Assembly: GCA_963710625.1 (NCBI GenBank)
Contig: CAVQBG010000001.1
Coordinates: 124,001-188,000 of the forward strand
Direction of reading: 5' to 3'
From: Sva-07 sp963710625
Lineage (GTDB): Bacteria; Actinomycetota; Acidimicrobiia; Acidimicrobiales; Ilumatobacteraceae
DNA length: 64,000 bases
Made by a program: the position numbers and the translations under genes. This document shows, in pieces, positions 25,761 through 35,762 of this stretch; within the stretch, counting starts at the first letter, position 1, and every line of letters begins with the position of its first letter. The notes beneath the pieces were generated by a model. The model saw only the letters and a list, made by a program, of their open reading frames with translations. It was not told the DNA's origin and did not search any database.

Positions 25761-26924
25761 GTGGAGTGCGGCGCGACGATGTCCAAGCGTGTTCGCCGTG
25801 AGCTCTGTCGGATGATGCGCATCGGCACCGACCGCAACTGCTGGCCCGAGGGCGTGCCGCTTGCGCCACTGTTGCAGCCGCTCTTCGACGAAGCGAGACC
25901 ATCTGAACGAGCCACTGCGTGGGAACGGCGATTCGACGGGTACGCGACCGTCGCCAACTCGATGTTCGAAGTGACATCCATCGAGGACGCGGATGTCGTC
26001 GTCCTTCCGGGTGACTGGTACTGGGTTCGGGGCACGTCGTGGCGAAGTCGGCCGGATCGTCGGCTGACCGAGATGGTCCGGCCCCTCTACGAGAGCGCCA
26101 GAGCGTCAGGAAAGCCTGTCGTGATGTTCTACTCGGGAGATCGATCGTGTGATCGGGTTCCGTACCCCGAGGCTCACGTGTTCCGAGAGGGCCCGTTCGG
26201 ATCGCGGTCTGGTCCGCGGGATCACGCTCTGCCGGCATTTCCCGAGGATCTCGTCGAGGAGTACTACGACGGAACCTTGCTCGAACGACCGAAGCGTGAC
26301 AGCCCGGTAGTCGGGTTCTGCGGACTCGCCAATGCGAAATCGTCGTGGCGCCAGGTGGGCGGGCAGTTGATCTATCACCCGGTGGTTGTCGCGAGGGAGA
26401 GGCGAGTCGATCCGTCGCCCTACCTCGGTGAGGTGCTGAGAGAGCGCGCGGTGCGGCTACTCCGTGAGCATCACGACATCGAAGCGAACTTCATCCTGCG
26501 CAGCAGCAAGGTCTTCTTTCGATCGGCCGAGAGTCGAGACCTCGTCGAGGTACGCGATGAATACGTACGCAACCTGGCGGAAAGCGACTACGTGCTGTGC
26601 ATTCGTGGCTCCGGCAACTACTCGTATCGACTGTACGAGGCAATGTGCATGGGACGCATCCCCGTCATCCTGAACACCGATCTGGTACTGCCCTGCGAGG
26701 ACGAGATCGCCTGGAAGAAGCTCGCCGTGTGGGTCGAGCGAGACGACATCTCGTCGTTGCCCGATCGAATCCGAGAGTTCCACTCCCGCCTCAGCCCGAC
26801 GGAATTCGTCGAACTCCAGCACTCGCTTCGTCGGCACTGGCTGGACCTGCTCAGCCCGGAGGGGTTCTTCGGACGATTCAGCGAGATCGATGCGACCAGT
26901 CTCCACGTGTCGACTTCGTCATGA
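25761..26924 (+). CDS. Exostosin-like glycosyltransferase (GT47-type)
   Basis: 387 residues from GTG 25761; ATG 25779 (MSKRVRR) is an equally possible start. TATTCT at 25742-25747 could be the -10. The C-terminal half has exostosin-like features: YVLCIRGSGNYSYRLYEAMCMGRIPVIL followed by an acidic VERDDISSLPDRI segment. The N-terminal half contains ADVVVLPGDWYW and VVMFYSGDRS. Exostosin-type transferases occur in bacterial capsule loci. Sugar specificity is unknown. Confidence 0.78.
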   Translation: MECGATMSKRVRRELCRMMRIGTDRNCWPEGVPLAPLLQPLFDEARPSERATAWERRFDGYATVANSMFEVTSIEDADVVVLPGDWYWVRGTSWRSRPDRRLTEMVRPLYESARASGKPVVMFYSGDRSCDRVPYPEAHVFREGPFGSRSGPRDHALPAFPEDLVEEYYDGTLLERPKRDSPVVGFCGLANAKSSWRQVGGQLIYHPVVVARERRVDPSPYLGEVLRERAVRLLREHHDIEANFILRSSKVFFRSAESRDLVEVRDEYVRNLAESDYVLCIRGSGNYSYRLYEAMCMGRIPVILNTDLVLPCEDEIAWKKLAVWVERDDISSLPDRIREFHSRLSPTEFVELQHSLRRHWLDLLSPEGFFGRFSEIDATSLHVSTSS

Positions 26925-27025
26925 CTTCGTCTGCACCCTTGCCTGACGGACGCAACCGTCCCGTGGCTCGATACCATCGTTTCAACGACCGGGCGGAGCG
27001 GCGAAGCACGATGGGAAGGACCTAG

Positions 27026-28666
27026 ATGGAACTTGAGTTCGTGTGGAAAGCGACACGCCGGTACTGGGCGGTCGTCGCCGTGTGCGGGCTGCTCGGCGTT
27101 GCTGCGGCGGTGCTCCTGGCACCCTCCGTGGCAGTCCGCTACCAGTCGACCGCGCTCGTTCTGATCCTGTCCGGCGAAGGTGGGTCGGCGGGGGACCGAT
27201 ACGTCGCGAGTGAGCTGGTGATCCTGCAGTCGCCGCCCATCGCGGAGCGCGCTGCGGAGCTCGCCGGAGTGTCGATGTCCCCGGCGGCGATCGCTGAGAA
27301 CGTGACGTTCGCCCAGATCCCGGGAACGGACGTCGTGAGAATCATCGCAGCCTCTCCGTCGCCAACCGAAGCGCAGGCCATCGCCAACGGGTACGTCGAC
27401 GCCTACTTGGACGCGAGGAGTGCCCTCGGTAGCGCCGATCAGAACATCGATGAGGGCCTGCTGAATCAGAGAGTCACCGCGCTCGAAGACCAGCTCGACG
27501 ATGTCGAGCAGCGGGTGCAGGAAGCGATGGCGCCATTCGTCCGGGCTGCCGAGGAACTGGCCGACGGCGGAACGCCCTCGGTTCCGGCAGTCCAAGACGT
27601 CGCTCCTGCGCTCGCTGTCGAGCGAGAAGTACTGATCGATCAGTACCGGACGGTGCTCAGCCAACTCGCAGGTCTCCAGTCCGGTGAGCCCGAGCAGGCC
27701 ACGACCGATCGTCAGGTCATTCAACGAGCGGAACTGCCGAGTCAATCCCTGGCCACGTCGTCGAGCACCCTTCGGCTGGCGATTCCGATTGGGGGGCTCC
27801 TGCTCGGCGTTGCCCTCGCGACGGCGCTGGCGCGCTCCTCCAGGTACGTGTTGGACACCGACGAGATCGAGCGCACTCTCGAGGCTCCGATCGTTGCGGT
27901 TGTTCCGGAGCGTCGTTCGCTACGATCGGGATCGCTCGATCATCTGGCTCAGCTGCCGACGGATGTGCGTGGGTCGATCAACCGTCTGTGTGTGCAGGTG
28001 GAATCCGCCGGTGCCTCGGCGCCGGGTTGGTCGGTCGTCGTCACGGGCACACGTCGCGACATCGGAACAACGACCGTGGCTGCAGCGATGGCACACCGGT
28101 TCTCCGAACTGGGCTCCAGGGTGTTGCTGATCGACTTCGACACGGAGGATCCTGCGGTCTCTGCGCGTTTCGACGTCGAGGAAGGTGGTCTCGCTGCTCT
28201 GGCAGACGTGAGCCGACAAGATCGACTCGTGCCGCCCACTCCGAGTGGCTTTCCGATGCTCTCCGTCATCGGCGGCGGTTCAGCGTCGGCCCGCTGGCGG
28301 CCATCGCGACAGGAACTGCGAGCTGCGCTGACATCTGCTTCGCTCTACGCTGACATCGTCGTGGTCGATGCAGGTCCCACGCTCGCGTCGTCCTCAGCCG
28401 CTGTACTGGCTCAGAGCGCCGACGCTGTCGTCCTGACCGTGCCTGCTCGGAGGCAACCGCGAGAGACCCTCGAACTCGTCGCACGGCAGCTCGACCTTGC
28501 CGATCGTCATCTCTTCCCGGTGATCGTGCCCGCCCCGAAGAAGCAGGGGCGGCAGCGGAAGACATCACGCCAACGGGGGACGTCATCGTCGCCGGATCCG
28601 AGCCAATCGGGCCTCGCGAACGATCAATCGGAGCGATCCGAGCGTGAGGTCGGTCCTCGGGCCTGA
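27026..28666 (+). CDS. Wzz-like chain-length protein fused to a degenerate ParA-like domain
   Basis: 546 residues with GGGAAGGA before the ATG. Residues 1-260 form a Wzz-type domain, with transmembrane helices at about 15-35 and 246-266 around a periplasmic segment containing a short coiled coil. Residues 330-500 have the BY-kinase/MinD fold with LLIDFDTEDP (Walker A') and IVVVDAGPTL (Walker B). The P-loop reads GTRRDIGTTTV, so the ATP-contacting Lys of GKT is missing, and no C-terminal tyrosine cluster is present. It is probably a non-catalytic length regulator of polysaccharide export. It is convergent with the next gene, 10 bases apart. Confidence 0.85.
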   Translation: MELEFVWKATRRYWAVVAVCGLLGVAAAVLLAPSVAVRYQSTALVLILSGEGGSAGDRYVASELVILQSPPIAERAAELAGVSMSPAAIAENVTFAQIPGTDVVRIIAASPSPTEAQAIANGYVDAYLDARSALGSADQNIDEGLLNQRVTALEDQLDDVEQRVQEAMAPFVRAAEELADGGTPSVPAVQDVAPALAVEREVLIDQYRTVLSQLAGLQSGEPEQATTDRQVIQRAELPSQSLATSSSTLRLAIPIGGLLLGVALATALARSSRYVLDTDEIERTLEAPIVAVVPERRSLRSGSLDHLAQLPTDVRGSINRLCVQVESAGASAPGWSVVVTGTRRDIGTTTVAAAMAHRFSELGSRVLLIDFDTEDPAVSARFDVEEGGLAALADVSRQDRLVPPTPSGFPMLSVIGGGSASARWRPSRQELRAALTSASLYADIVVVDAGPTLASSSAAVLAQSADAVVLTVPARRQPRETLELVARQLDLADRHLFPVIVPAPKKQGRQRKTSRQRGTSSSPDPSQSGLANDQSERSEREVGPRA

Positions 28667-28676
28667 CCGCCTCGGC

Positions 28677-29768
28677 TCACTGAGCCATCACGATGGATTC
28701 GAGGAACGTCTGGTACTGCATCGACACAGTTGTCCACGAGAAACGTGTCGACGCATGCTCGACGAGATCGGCAGCGGACGAAGCGGGGCGGGAAGCAGCA
28801 CTGCGGATCGCCTTGGTGACCGTGCCCTGTTCCTCCGTGTCGACCAGACCCGGATACTTGCCGAAGATCCACCGGGTGGTCGCGGTGTTGTGCGCAACGA
28901 CTGGTAGTCCGCTGCACATGGCTTCGATGTAGACGTTGCCGAACGACTCGGTTCGCGACATGTGGAGCAGCACGTCGGCCGAACGGTAGATGTCCGGCAT
29001 CTGTGTGGCGGGGACCGTGATCCGACGATACCGCCCTGGCAGCACGAGGTCGGCGAGCTGGTCGACCTCGGTACGTAGCGGGCCGTCGCCCACGAGGAGC
29101 AGGAAAGTGTCGTCGAGCGTGGAAACGGCGCGCAGGCCTTCGGCGACATGCTTGGTTTCGATCAGGGCGCTGACCATCAACACGACCGTGGCGGACGCGG
29201 GCAGACCGAGCTCCATGCGGCGGCTCGGACCCGGCGAGAAGTTGTCGACGTCGACGCCGTTCGGGATGAGGGCGGTTGTCCACTTCTCTCGGTTGCGTTC
29301 TTCGAACTCGGGGTTCGTGCACACCAGACCGTCACATCGGAAGTACCTGAACTCGGAGCGATCCAACGCTGCAGGTGCATCGCCGTTCTCGGTCACGAAG
29401 ACGTGTGGCGGTCGAGCTCCACCGAACGGCGATCTGGTGAGCAACCAATTGAGAAAGGGGTACCCGCAGCTGAGCGTCACGTCGAGCGAGCGGTAGGGCC
29501 GCTGCGCGAGCAGGCCGATCGCGAACGTCAGCTCTTCGTAGGCGGCTTCGTTCCTGAATGGCGGGAAGCTGGGGGCGCGTTCGAAGTGTCGACGATCGAT
29601 GTAGGCGCTCTGCTGGTAACGGTACGGACGGTGAGGCGCAGGTGGGCCTCCCCCGATCACGAGGACGTCGTGGCCCAGATTCGCCAGCCCGTCGGCGATC
29701 GACTCGAGAGCCACCTCTGCGCCGCGATGAACGCGGTGAAGCCCGGGAAGCAGGACGCCGACCCTCAT
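28677..29768 (-). CDS. Glycosyltransferase family 4
   Basis: 363 residues with GT-B fold. N-terminal VGVLLPGLHRVHRGAEVALES is typical of a GT4 opening. The donor domain includes NGVDVDNFSPG, VLMVSALIETKHVAEGLRA, LLVGDGPLR, LLHMSRTESFGNVYIEAMC and GLPVVAHNTATT. It lies 30 bases after the upstream GT2 gene in the same direction. Confidence 0.9.
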   Translation of the reverse strand: MRVGVLLPGLHRVHRGAEVALESIADGLANLGHDVLVIGGGPPAPHRPYRYQQSAYIDRRHFERAPSFPPFRNEAAYEELTFAIGLLAQRPYRSLDVTLSCGYPFLNWLLTRSPFGGARPPHVFVTENGDAPAALDRSEFRYFRCDGLVCTNPEFEERNREKWTTALIPNGVDVDNFSPGPSRRMELGLPASATVVLMVSALIETKHVAEGLRAVSTLDDTFLLLVGDGPLRTEVDQLADLVLPGRYRRITVPATQMPDIYRSADVLLHMSRTESFGNVYIEAMCSGLPVVAHNTATTRWIFGKYPGLVDTEEQGTVTKAIRSAASRPASSAADLVEHASTRFSWTTVSMQYQTFLESIVMAQ

Positions 29769-29798
29769 GTCGCGATCCGCAACCTTGCGGGCGTGCTG

Positions 29799-30764
29799 TC
29801 AGTGGTGGCGGACCCGAACACCCAGGACTCCTGAGGCATTGCCCAACGCCCGAGCGCCCAGGGCTGTTGCGTATCGCAACTGCGGACCTCGCCCGTGCAA
29901 CAGTTGGACGACTGGACGCGCCAGGGCCCCGGCGAGTCGTCGACCACTGATCAGCAGCCACCGGAACCGGGCGGTTCCCCGGAGGAACTCGTTGGTCACG
30001 TACTCGGTGTTGCCGAGCCAGAATCGGGTGCGCAGTTGCTGGCGGAAGGTGCTGCGCTCACGTGTCTCGTGGCCGATGACCTTCGCATCGCTGGAGAAGC
30101 AGATGTCGAGACCATCGGCATGCGCCTGCCCGAAGAAGGCCATGTCCTCGCCGCCGATCACGCCGAGTTCGGGTTCGAAGCGCAGCCAGGGACGCTCTCT
30201 GAGGAACGAGGCGCAGATGAAGGAGTTGTGGGTCGCAGCGATCTCGATCGGTTGTCGATCAGGCGCCCGGAGTTGGCCGTCGAGTAGAAACGGTTGCTCG
30301 GTGAGCCAACGGGGCGAGCCCGTTGGCGGCTCGAGGTAACACGGCCCGGTCAGGGCCGTCGACCCGGTTGCGCGTTGGGCCTCGATGTACGACGACAGCC
30401 ACGTGTCGACTGGTTCACAGTCATCATCGGTCATCGCAATCCAGTCACCCTCCTCGAGAGCGACCTCCAGGCCGATGTTGCGTGCGATCGAGATGTTGCC
30501 GGTGCCCGCATGCCGGTAGTGCAGCCCCAACGGGAAGACGCCGCTGAATCGATCACAGACACTGCGAGCTCGTCCGTCATCGTTGTCGTCGACCACCACG
30601 ACCCCGAGGAGGTGACCGGCTGGCAAGAACTCGAGGTTGCGACCCAGCGCACGAAGCAAGCGATCCAGCGGCTGATTTCGCCGGTGGGTGCACACGGTCA
30701 CGATGATGCGGGTCGAGTTCTCGGCGTCGTCGTGTGCGTCCGACCCGCTCCCGATGGGCTTCAC
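29799..30764 (-). CDS. Glycosyltransferase family 2 (GT-A fold)
   Basis: The GTG at 30764 gives 321 residues, and a TACCGT -10 lies 7 bases before it. The catalytic fold shows IIVTVCTHRRN, VVVVDDNDDGRA and IAMTDDDCEPV (the DXD metal site), then GGEDMAFFGQ and LRTRFWLGNTEY. Longer frames upstream lack GT2 features. The enzyme would transfer a sugar from an NDP donor in the cytoplasm. It heads a two-gene minus-strand unit. Confidence 0.87.
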   Translation of the reverse strand: MKPIGSGSDAHDDAENSTRIIVTVCTHRRNQPLDRLLRALGRNLEFLPAGHLLGVVVVDDNDDGRARSVCDRFSGVFPLGLHYRHAGTGNISIARNIGLEVALEEGDWIAMTDDDCEPVDTWLSSYIEAQRATGSTALTGPCYLEPPTGSPRWLTEQPFLLDGQLRAPDRQPIEIAATHNSFICASFLRERPWLRFEPELGVIGGEDMAFFGQAHADGLDICFSSDAKVIGHETRERSTFRQQLRTRFWLGNTEYVTNEFLRGTARFRWLLISGRRLAGALARPVVQLLHGRGPQLRYATALGARALGNASGVLGVRVRHH

Positions 30765-30771
30765 GGGCAGT

Positions 30772-30777
30772 ACGGTA
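30772..30777 (-). promoter_or_regulatory. -10 element of leaderless GT2 transcript
   Basis: On the minus strand TACCGT is separated from the GTG at 30764 by 7 bases. Confidence 0.5.
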
Positions 30778-31167
30778 CCGCTTGTTGCGGGCGGTCGCTC
30801 CGTAGGGGTCTGGCAGACGAACCTCGGCTGCTGGTACGATCGATCGTCCAGGCGGGCGACAAGGCGGGAGTAGTTGGAATGGTGCTGTGCGTACTCGTTG
30901 GAGTTCCGGGCATCGGCATCGTTCGCGAGGGCCGATCTGTTCTCGACCGAGCTCCCGCGCAGCCGCCTGCTTCGAGCACTTCCCCTCGTGCGGTGGGACA
31001 GGTCGGGCCGTCGATGTGGTCGACCCCGCCACTTGCTGCGTCGATGGCGCCAGCACGCCGGTCTGAGGCCGTGGGGGACGGTCGGACGATGGCGCACAGG
31101 TCCGGCGCGCCGACGACCGACCAGATCGCGGCGATGACGCCACTGCGTGCCGGGAGGTGGTGACGAC
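30778..31167. other. 390-bp divergent intergenic stretch without a convincing gene
   Basis: It lies between the divergent GT2 and flippase genes. Open frames exist on both strands, but their products are Arg/Pro/Ser-rich and match no family. A short stretch on the plus strand from 30880 (MVLCVLVGVPGIG) could be a remnant of a small gene. The flippase promoter should lie here but no good -10/-35 pair was seen. A ribosome binding site, GGGAGGTGG, occurs at 31152-31160. Confidence 0.4.
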
Positions 31168-32505
31168 GTGATGCGTGGGCCAGGTTCGGCGCTTCGCGAC
31201 TACACGCAACGGATCGCACGACGAAGCCGTGATGTCGCGAGCACGATGGGCGTCGAGATCGTCACCGCCGTGTCGCTCGCGATCATCTTCCCGATCACGA
31301 TCCGCAATCTCGGTCCCGAGCTCTACGGCAAGTACACGGTTCTGTACCTGATCTTCGGCCTGGTCGGCCTGTGGGTGTACGCGGGTCCGACGGCATCCAT
31401 CGTGCAGCTCATTCTCCAGCTCGAGTACGACTCGGACCAGGTGATGAAGCTCAGCCGACGTCAGATGATCCTCGTGTGGGCTCCATCTTCGCTCGTCGGG
31501 ACGGTCGTGGCGGTGGCGTTGGTCGGCAGGAGCCTCCTTGTCCCCGCGGCGCTCGTGGTCGTGGTCGATCTCTTGCTCGCTGGACTCACGAGTATGAACC
31601 TGGCGAACGTCTTCGCGGTGGACGGCGTGATACGAGCTGCGAAGCTCCGGATGATCCAGCCGATCATCCGGTCGTGTGGTGTCGTGGCGCTTGCGATCGC
31701 CGACCAGGTCTCGATTCTGACGCTCGTCTGCCTCAACGTCGCGGCATCCGCAGTCATGCTGTTGGTTTCGACGTGGGCGATTCGCCATCGACAACGCCCT
31801 GAGTGGCTCGGCGAGCGTCGGCTCGGTGCTCGGCTCCTCGCCCGGTACACCGTCTACTACTCCGCGTCCATGTCGACGAACGCAGTCCAGAACGAGGGCG
31901 AGAAGTTCGTGCTCGCCACCTACCGGCCGGCGAACGAGGTCGGCGAATATGCGGCCGCATATCGGGTGGTGCAGACCTCGCTCATTCCGATGGGCGCTCT
32001 GATGTCGGCAGCTTCACGATGGTTCATGCAGAAGGATGATCAGCTCGGAGGGCAGCGCGCACGCACGAAGCGTTTGTCCGTCGTGGTCGGAGCGTACGGA
32101 ATCCTGGTGGCGGTGGCGATCCTCCTCGGTGCGAACGTCATCCAATGGGTGGTGGGATCGGAGTACACCGAGGCCTCGCAGATTGCTGTGTGGCTGACGC
32201 TCTTCCCCCTCCTGCACGGGCTCGCGGATCTCCCGCCGATGGGCCTCCTCGGGCTCGGCCGCAACCGCGAGCGCATGTTCATGGGCTTTGGCACGTCACT
32301 CGCCTCGATCGTCGCATACCTTCTGCTCGTCCCACCCTTCGGATGGCGCGGTGCGGTCGTGGGGACGTATCTGTCCGAGCTCGCTGCAATCGCCGCTGGC
32401 TGGATTCTCCTGATCCACTACCAGCGGGCTGCCGATCTGGCTCGCTCCGACGAACGAGGTGCGAATGAGGAACCTGTTCCGTCCGAGCCCGGGTTCAGCG
32501 AGTAG
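31168..32505 (+). CDS. Wzx-like polysaccharide flippase
   Basis: About 445 residues with roughly twelve hydrophobic helices spread along the length, beginning VEIVTAVSLAIIFPITIRNLG. The architecture and the segment NEGEKFVLATYRPANEVGEYAAAYRVV fit the MATE-like polysaccharide biosynthesis (PST/MviN) superfamily. Such proteins flip lipid-linked repeat units to the outer face for Wzy polymerisation. GTG 31168 and ATG 31171 are adjacent in-frame starts served by the same GGGAGGTGG. Confidence 0.87.
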   Translation: MMRGPGSALRDYTQRIARRSRDVASTMGVEIVTAVSLAIIFPITIRNLGPELYGKYTVLYLIFGLVGLWVYAGPTASIVQLILQLEYDSDQVMKLSRRQMILVWAPSSLVGTVVAVALVGRSLLVPAALVVVVDLLLAGLTSMNLANVFAVDGVIRAAKLRMIQPIIRSCGVVALAIADQVSILTLVCLNVAASAVMLLVSTWAIRHRQRPEWLGERRLGARLLARYTVYYSASMSTNAVQNEGEKFVLATYRPANEVGEYAAAYRVVQTSLIPMGALMSAASRWFMQKDDQLGGQRARTKRLSVVVGAYGILVAVAILLGANVIQWVVGSEYTEASQIAVWLTLFPLLHGLADLPPMGLLGLGRNRERMFMGFGTSLASIVAYLLLVPPFGWRGAVVGTYLSELAAIAAGWILLIHYQRAADLARSDERGANEEPVPSEPGFSE

Positions 32506-32629
32506 CTGATACGCGGGGCCTGGTCGGAGTCCCTCCGTCCCGGTGGAGTCCATCGCCGGCGCGGCGGGGAGTCGTTTCAGCGAGCTGGCTGGAACGAGGC
32601 GGTCCTCCGAGGGTGCCGGTCGGTGAGCA

Positions 32630-33409
32630 TCACGTCGTCGAGCCGGGCGACTTGCCTGCAACGACGAGACGGGCCATCCCGAGGTGCTTGGTCGGCCAGC
32701 GCTGTGTTCGCTCGAGCCAGAGTGATCGACGGGTCAAGAACTCGGGCGCTCGTGCGAACCATCTGTCCGGGACACCGGCGAGGGCGAACGTCGTGGAGTG
32801 GCGCAGCTGGAGCCCTGCGGAGTCCAGGAGATCGTCGATCTCGTGGGAGCTGTAGAAGTGCTCGGGCGATCGATGACCGGCACCCCTCCCCAACGTCGAC
32901 TTGATTGCGCCCCGGCCACGTTCGGTGGCAGTTCGCATCAACCAGATCGGCGCGTACGGGTTGAGGAGCGATGCGATCAGGGTCCCTCCCGGCCGAATCA
33001 CCCGGCCGATCTCGTTCCACGCCTGTCGGCGGTCGTCCGGGGCGACGTACTCGAGGACGCCGAGGGCGAGCACCGCATCGAACGAGGCGGACGCGAACCG
33101 CAGCGCTGTTGCGCTGCCGATCTCGAAATTCGGCCCCGGGTGAGTGCGCCGCGCGACCTCGATCATCTCCGGGGACATGTCGATTCCGGTGTATGCCCAT
33201 CCTGTGGCGAGTTGGCTGTAGTGACCAGCGCCGCATCCGACGTCGAGGAGTCGTCCTGATGTCGCAAGCCGGTTGAATTCCTCGCTGACGAGGGCAAGCC
33301 GCCGTCGATAGAAGTAGCCGGCCCGCGTTGCCGGGTCGTCGTAGGCGCGAGCGTGTGAATTCGCATACGACGCCGTGAACGCGTTGATTCGCTCGTCGTG
33401 GTCGCTCAA
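32630..33409 (-). CDS. SAM-dependent methyltransferase, class I
   Basis: 259 residues starting at TTG (LSDHDERINAF). The Rossmann SAM site is RLLDVGCGAGHYSQLA near residue 53, followed by YTGIDMSPEMIEVA, FDAVLALGVLEYV and RVIRPGGTLIASLL. It is a Methyltransf_11-type protein. Target unknown; position between the flippase and a secreted protein suggests sugar methylation. The start codon is uncertain because no clear ribosome binding site or leaderless -10 is present. Confidence 0.82.
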   Translation of the reverse strand: MSDHDERINAFTASYANSHARAYDDPATRAGYFYRRRLALVSEEFNRLATSGRLLDVGCGAGHYSQLATGWAYTGIDMSPEMIEVARRTHPGPNFEIGSATALRFASASFDAVLALGVLEYVAPDDRRQAWNEIGRVIRPGGTLIASLLNPYAPIWLMRTATERGRGAIKSTLGRGAGHRSPEHFYSSHEIDDLLDSAGLQLRHSTTFALAGVPDRWFARAPEFLTRRSLWLERTQRWPTKHLGMARLVVAGKSPGSTT

Positions 33410-33496
33410 CTCGGCTGTCGGCCTCTCGGAGTCACCGTCGTCTCGGATCCGGCGTGTCGACCGGACGATGTCGAGTGGGCTTCGCAGCGCGCCACG

Positions 33497-35762
33497 TTAC
33501 GGAGCCGGCGCGAATGTGTAGCTGAAGTTGCCGGCGCTCTGCACGCTGACGATGTCGCCGTCGGAAATGCCCGAGATCACGTAGGACTCCCCAGCCGTCA
33601 GCATTGCGATCGCTGGGTGGGCCTGTTCGCTGGGTGCCCCCACGTAGACCTCTGCCGATCCGCTCCAGATCGTCACGGTCAGTCCGTTTGCTCGGTTCGC
33701 CGGCAGGTAGACGGGCTCCGACGAGCTGTAGCTGCCCTGTCCGGAGATGGGCAGCAACGACGCAGACCACGGGATCGCAGGATTGCTGAGGGGGCTGCCC
33801 CACGGACAGTTGGACGTGCAGCTCCAGGTCACCATGGGCGCCTGGAGCGGTGTGACCCCGGCGGGCAGCGACGTGGTGGTGGTGGTCGGCGCCGGAGCGT
33901 CGGGAGGCACGGGCTGCGGGTTGCAGTTGGTCAGTCGGACGGAGATCGGCGGCTTGTAGTCCCACGTCTCGATCAGCGCCGAGTTCTCCGAACCGAGCAA
34001 GTCGATGGTGTACACCTGGCCCGCGAACACCTCTGTCTGTCGGTACACGTCGGTGCCACGCTCCCATTCGACGATGAGTGCTTCTCCCGAGATCACCTCG
34101 ACCTGGCATCCGTCGGCCCACGGTCCCATGTAGGGGTAGATCTCCTGGCCGTCAGCGCCGTACGCCGTGCGATCCGAATAGCCCGTACGGTTGTTGCTCG
34201 AATACGCCGCCCACGATGGCCACGAGATCGCTTCAGCGACCCAGACGTCGGTGTACTGGCAGTCGGGTGTGTTCGGGGTGCAGTACCAGTACCCGGCAAG
34301 CGACGTCACGATGTCACAGGTCACAGGGTCGGAGCAGGGCTGGCTTGACGGAATCGTGGTGGTGGTGGTGGCGGGTCCGGTCGTGGTGGTGGTGGCGTCA
34401 GTCAGTTGGAAGGAGAACGGGTTGCCGCTCTGCACGCTGACGTATTCGCCGGCGGTGACGTTGGTGATGGTGAAGGACTGTCCGGTTGCGATGTTGGAGA
34501 CGACGCGGTGTGTCGATGCGTCGGGGGCGCCGGCGTAGATCGAGGCGGAGCCGCTCGTGATGGTGACGGTCATGCCGGTGACGGCTGCGGCGGGGGCGTA
34601 CACGGCGTGGGTTGCGGTGTAGCCGAGGCGTGCGGACACGGGTGAGACGGACGCGGGCCACACCATGGCCGGGTTGGCGGTGGTGGTTCCCCACGGACAC
34701 GGGCTCCCGGTGCAGTTCCACGTGACCATTTGCGATGTCGTCCCGGAGGGAACGGTGGTGGTCGGAGCTGCTGTCGTGCTGGTCGTCGGTGCGGTCGTGG
34801 TGGTGGTCGGTGCGGTCGTGGTGCGTGGTCGGTGTGGTGGTGGTCGGCGCGGGGGCGTCAGTGAGTTGGAAGGAGAACGGGTTGCCGCTCTGCACGCTGA
34901 CGTATTCGCCGGCGGTGACGTTGGTGATGGTGAAGGACTGTCCGGTTGCGATGTTGGAGACGACGCGGTGTGTTGATGCGTCGGGGGCGCCGGCGTAGAT
35001 CGAGGCGGAGCCGCTCGTGATGGTGACGGTCATGCCGGTGACGGCTGCAGCGGGGGCGTACACGGCGTGGGTTGCGGTGTAGCCGAGGCGTGCGGACACG
35101 GGTGAGACGGACGCGGGCCACACCATGGCCGGGTTGGCGGTGGTGGTTCCCCACGGACACGGGCTCCCGGTGCAGTTCCACGTGACCATTTGCGATGTCG
35201 TCCCGGAGGGAACGGTGGTGGTCGGAGCTGCTGTCGTGCTGGTCGTCGGTGCGGTCGTGGTGGTGGTCGGTGCGGTGGTGGTGGTCGTGGTGGTCGGTGT
35301 GGTGGTGGTCGGCGCGGGGGCGTCAGTGAGTTGGAAGGAGAACGGGTTGCCGCTCTGCACGCTGACGTATTCGCCGGCGGTGACGTTGGTGATGGTGAAG
35401 GACTGTCCGGTTGCGATGTTGGAGACGACGCGGTGTGTCGATGCGTCGGGGGCGCCGGCGTAGATCGAGGCGGAGCCGCTCGTGATGGTGACGGTCATGC
35501 CGGTGACGGCTGCGGCGGGGGCGTACACGGCGTGGGTTGCGGTGTAGCCGAGGCGTGCGGACACGGGTGAGACGGACGCGGGCCACACCATGGCCGGGTT
35601 GGCGGTGGTGGTTCCCCACGGACACGGGCTCCCGGTGCAGTTCCACGTGACGGACACCGAGTCGCCGGTGACGGTCTCAGCAGTGGCGGCGCTAGGTGCC
35701 CAGACAACGCCCAACAGCACCACAGCGCCGACTTGGAGTATCCACTTCATTCGATCCGCCAT
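33497..35762 (-). pseudogene. Secreted tandem-repeat protein with Thr-rich linkers, one frameshift
   Basis: The ATG (MADRMKWILQ) follows GAGGAG and opens a signal peptide ending ATAET. Then come three nearly identical beta domains of about 110 residues, each starting VTWNCTGSPCPWGTTTANPA and ending NPFSFQLTDA, joined by linkers of Thr/Pro/Ala. A unique Trp/Tyr-rich domain (YWYCTPNTPDCQYTDVWV) and a fourth, diverged repeat (TWSCTSNCPWGSP) complete it. The frame breaks in the second linker near 34824, where one extra base shifts Thr codons into His/Asp codons. Reconstructed length is about 755 residues. No LPXTG or transmembrane anchor is seen, so it may be released or held by polysaccharide. 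Confidence 0.75.
34395..35655 (-). repeat. Tandem repeat, unit 465 bp, 2.7 copies
   Basis: Equivalent points recur at 34665, 35125 and 35590, i.e. spacings of 460 and 465 bases. Domain parts (about 330 bases) are almost identical. The Thr-codon linker (about 135 bases) is the only part that varies in length. Near identity implies recent amplification or gene conversion. Confidence 0.88.

Noticed and set aside
30880..31163. Small plus-strand gene between GT2 and the flippase
   Set aside because: Only the first 15 residues look protein-like; the rest is Ala/Pro/Ser-rich and matches nothing, so it was left as intergenic.
34735..35330. Repeated GGT-rich tracts as a possible CRISPR array
   Set aside because: The tracts are Thr-codon linkers inside a coding gene, with no constant repeat plus variable spacer layout.
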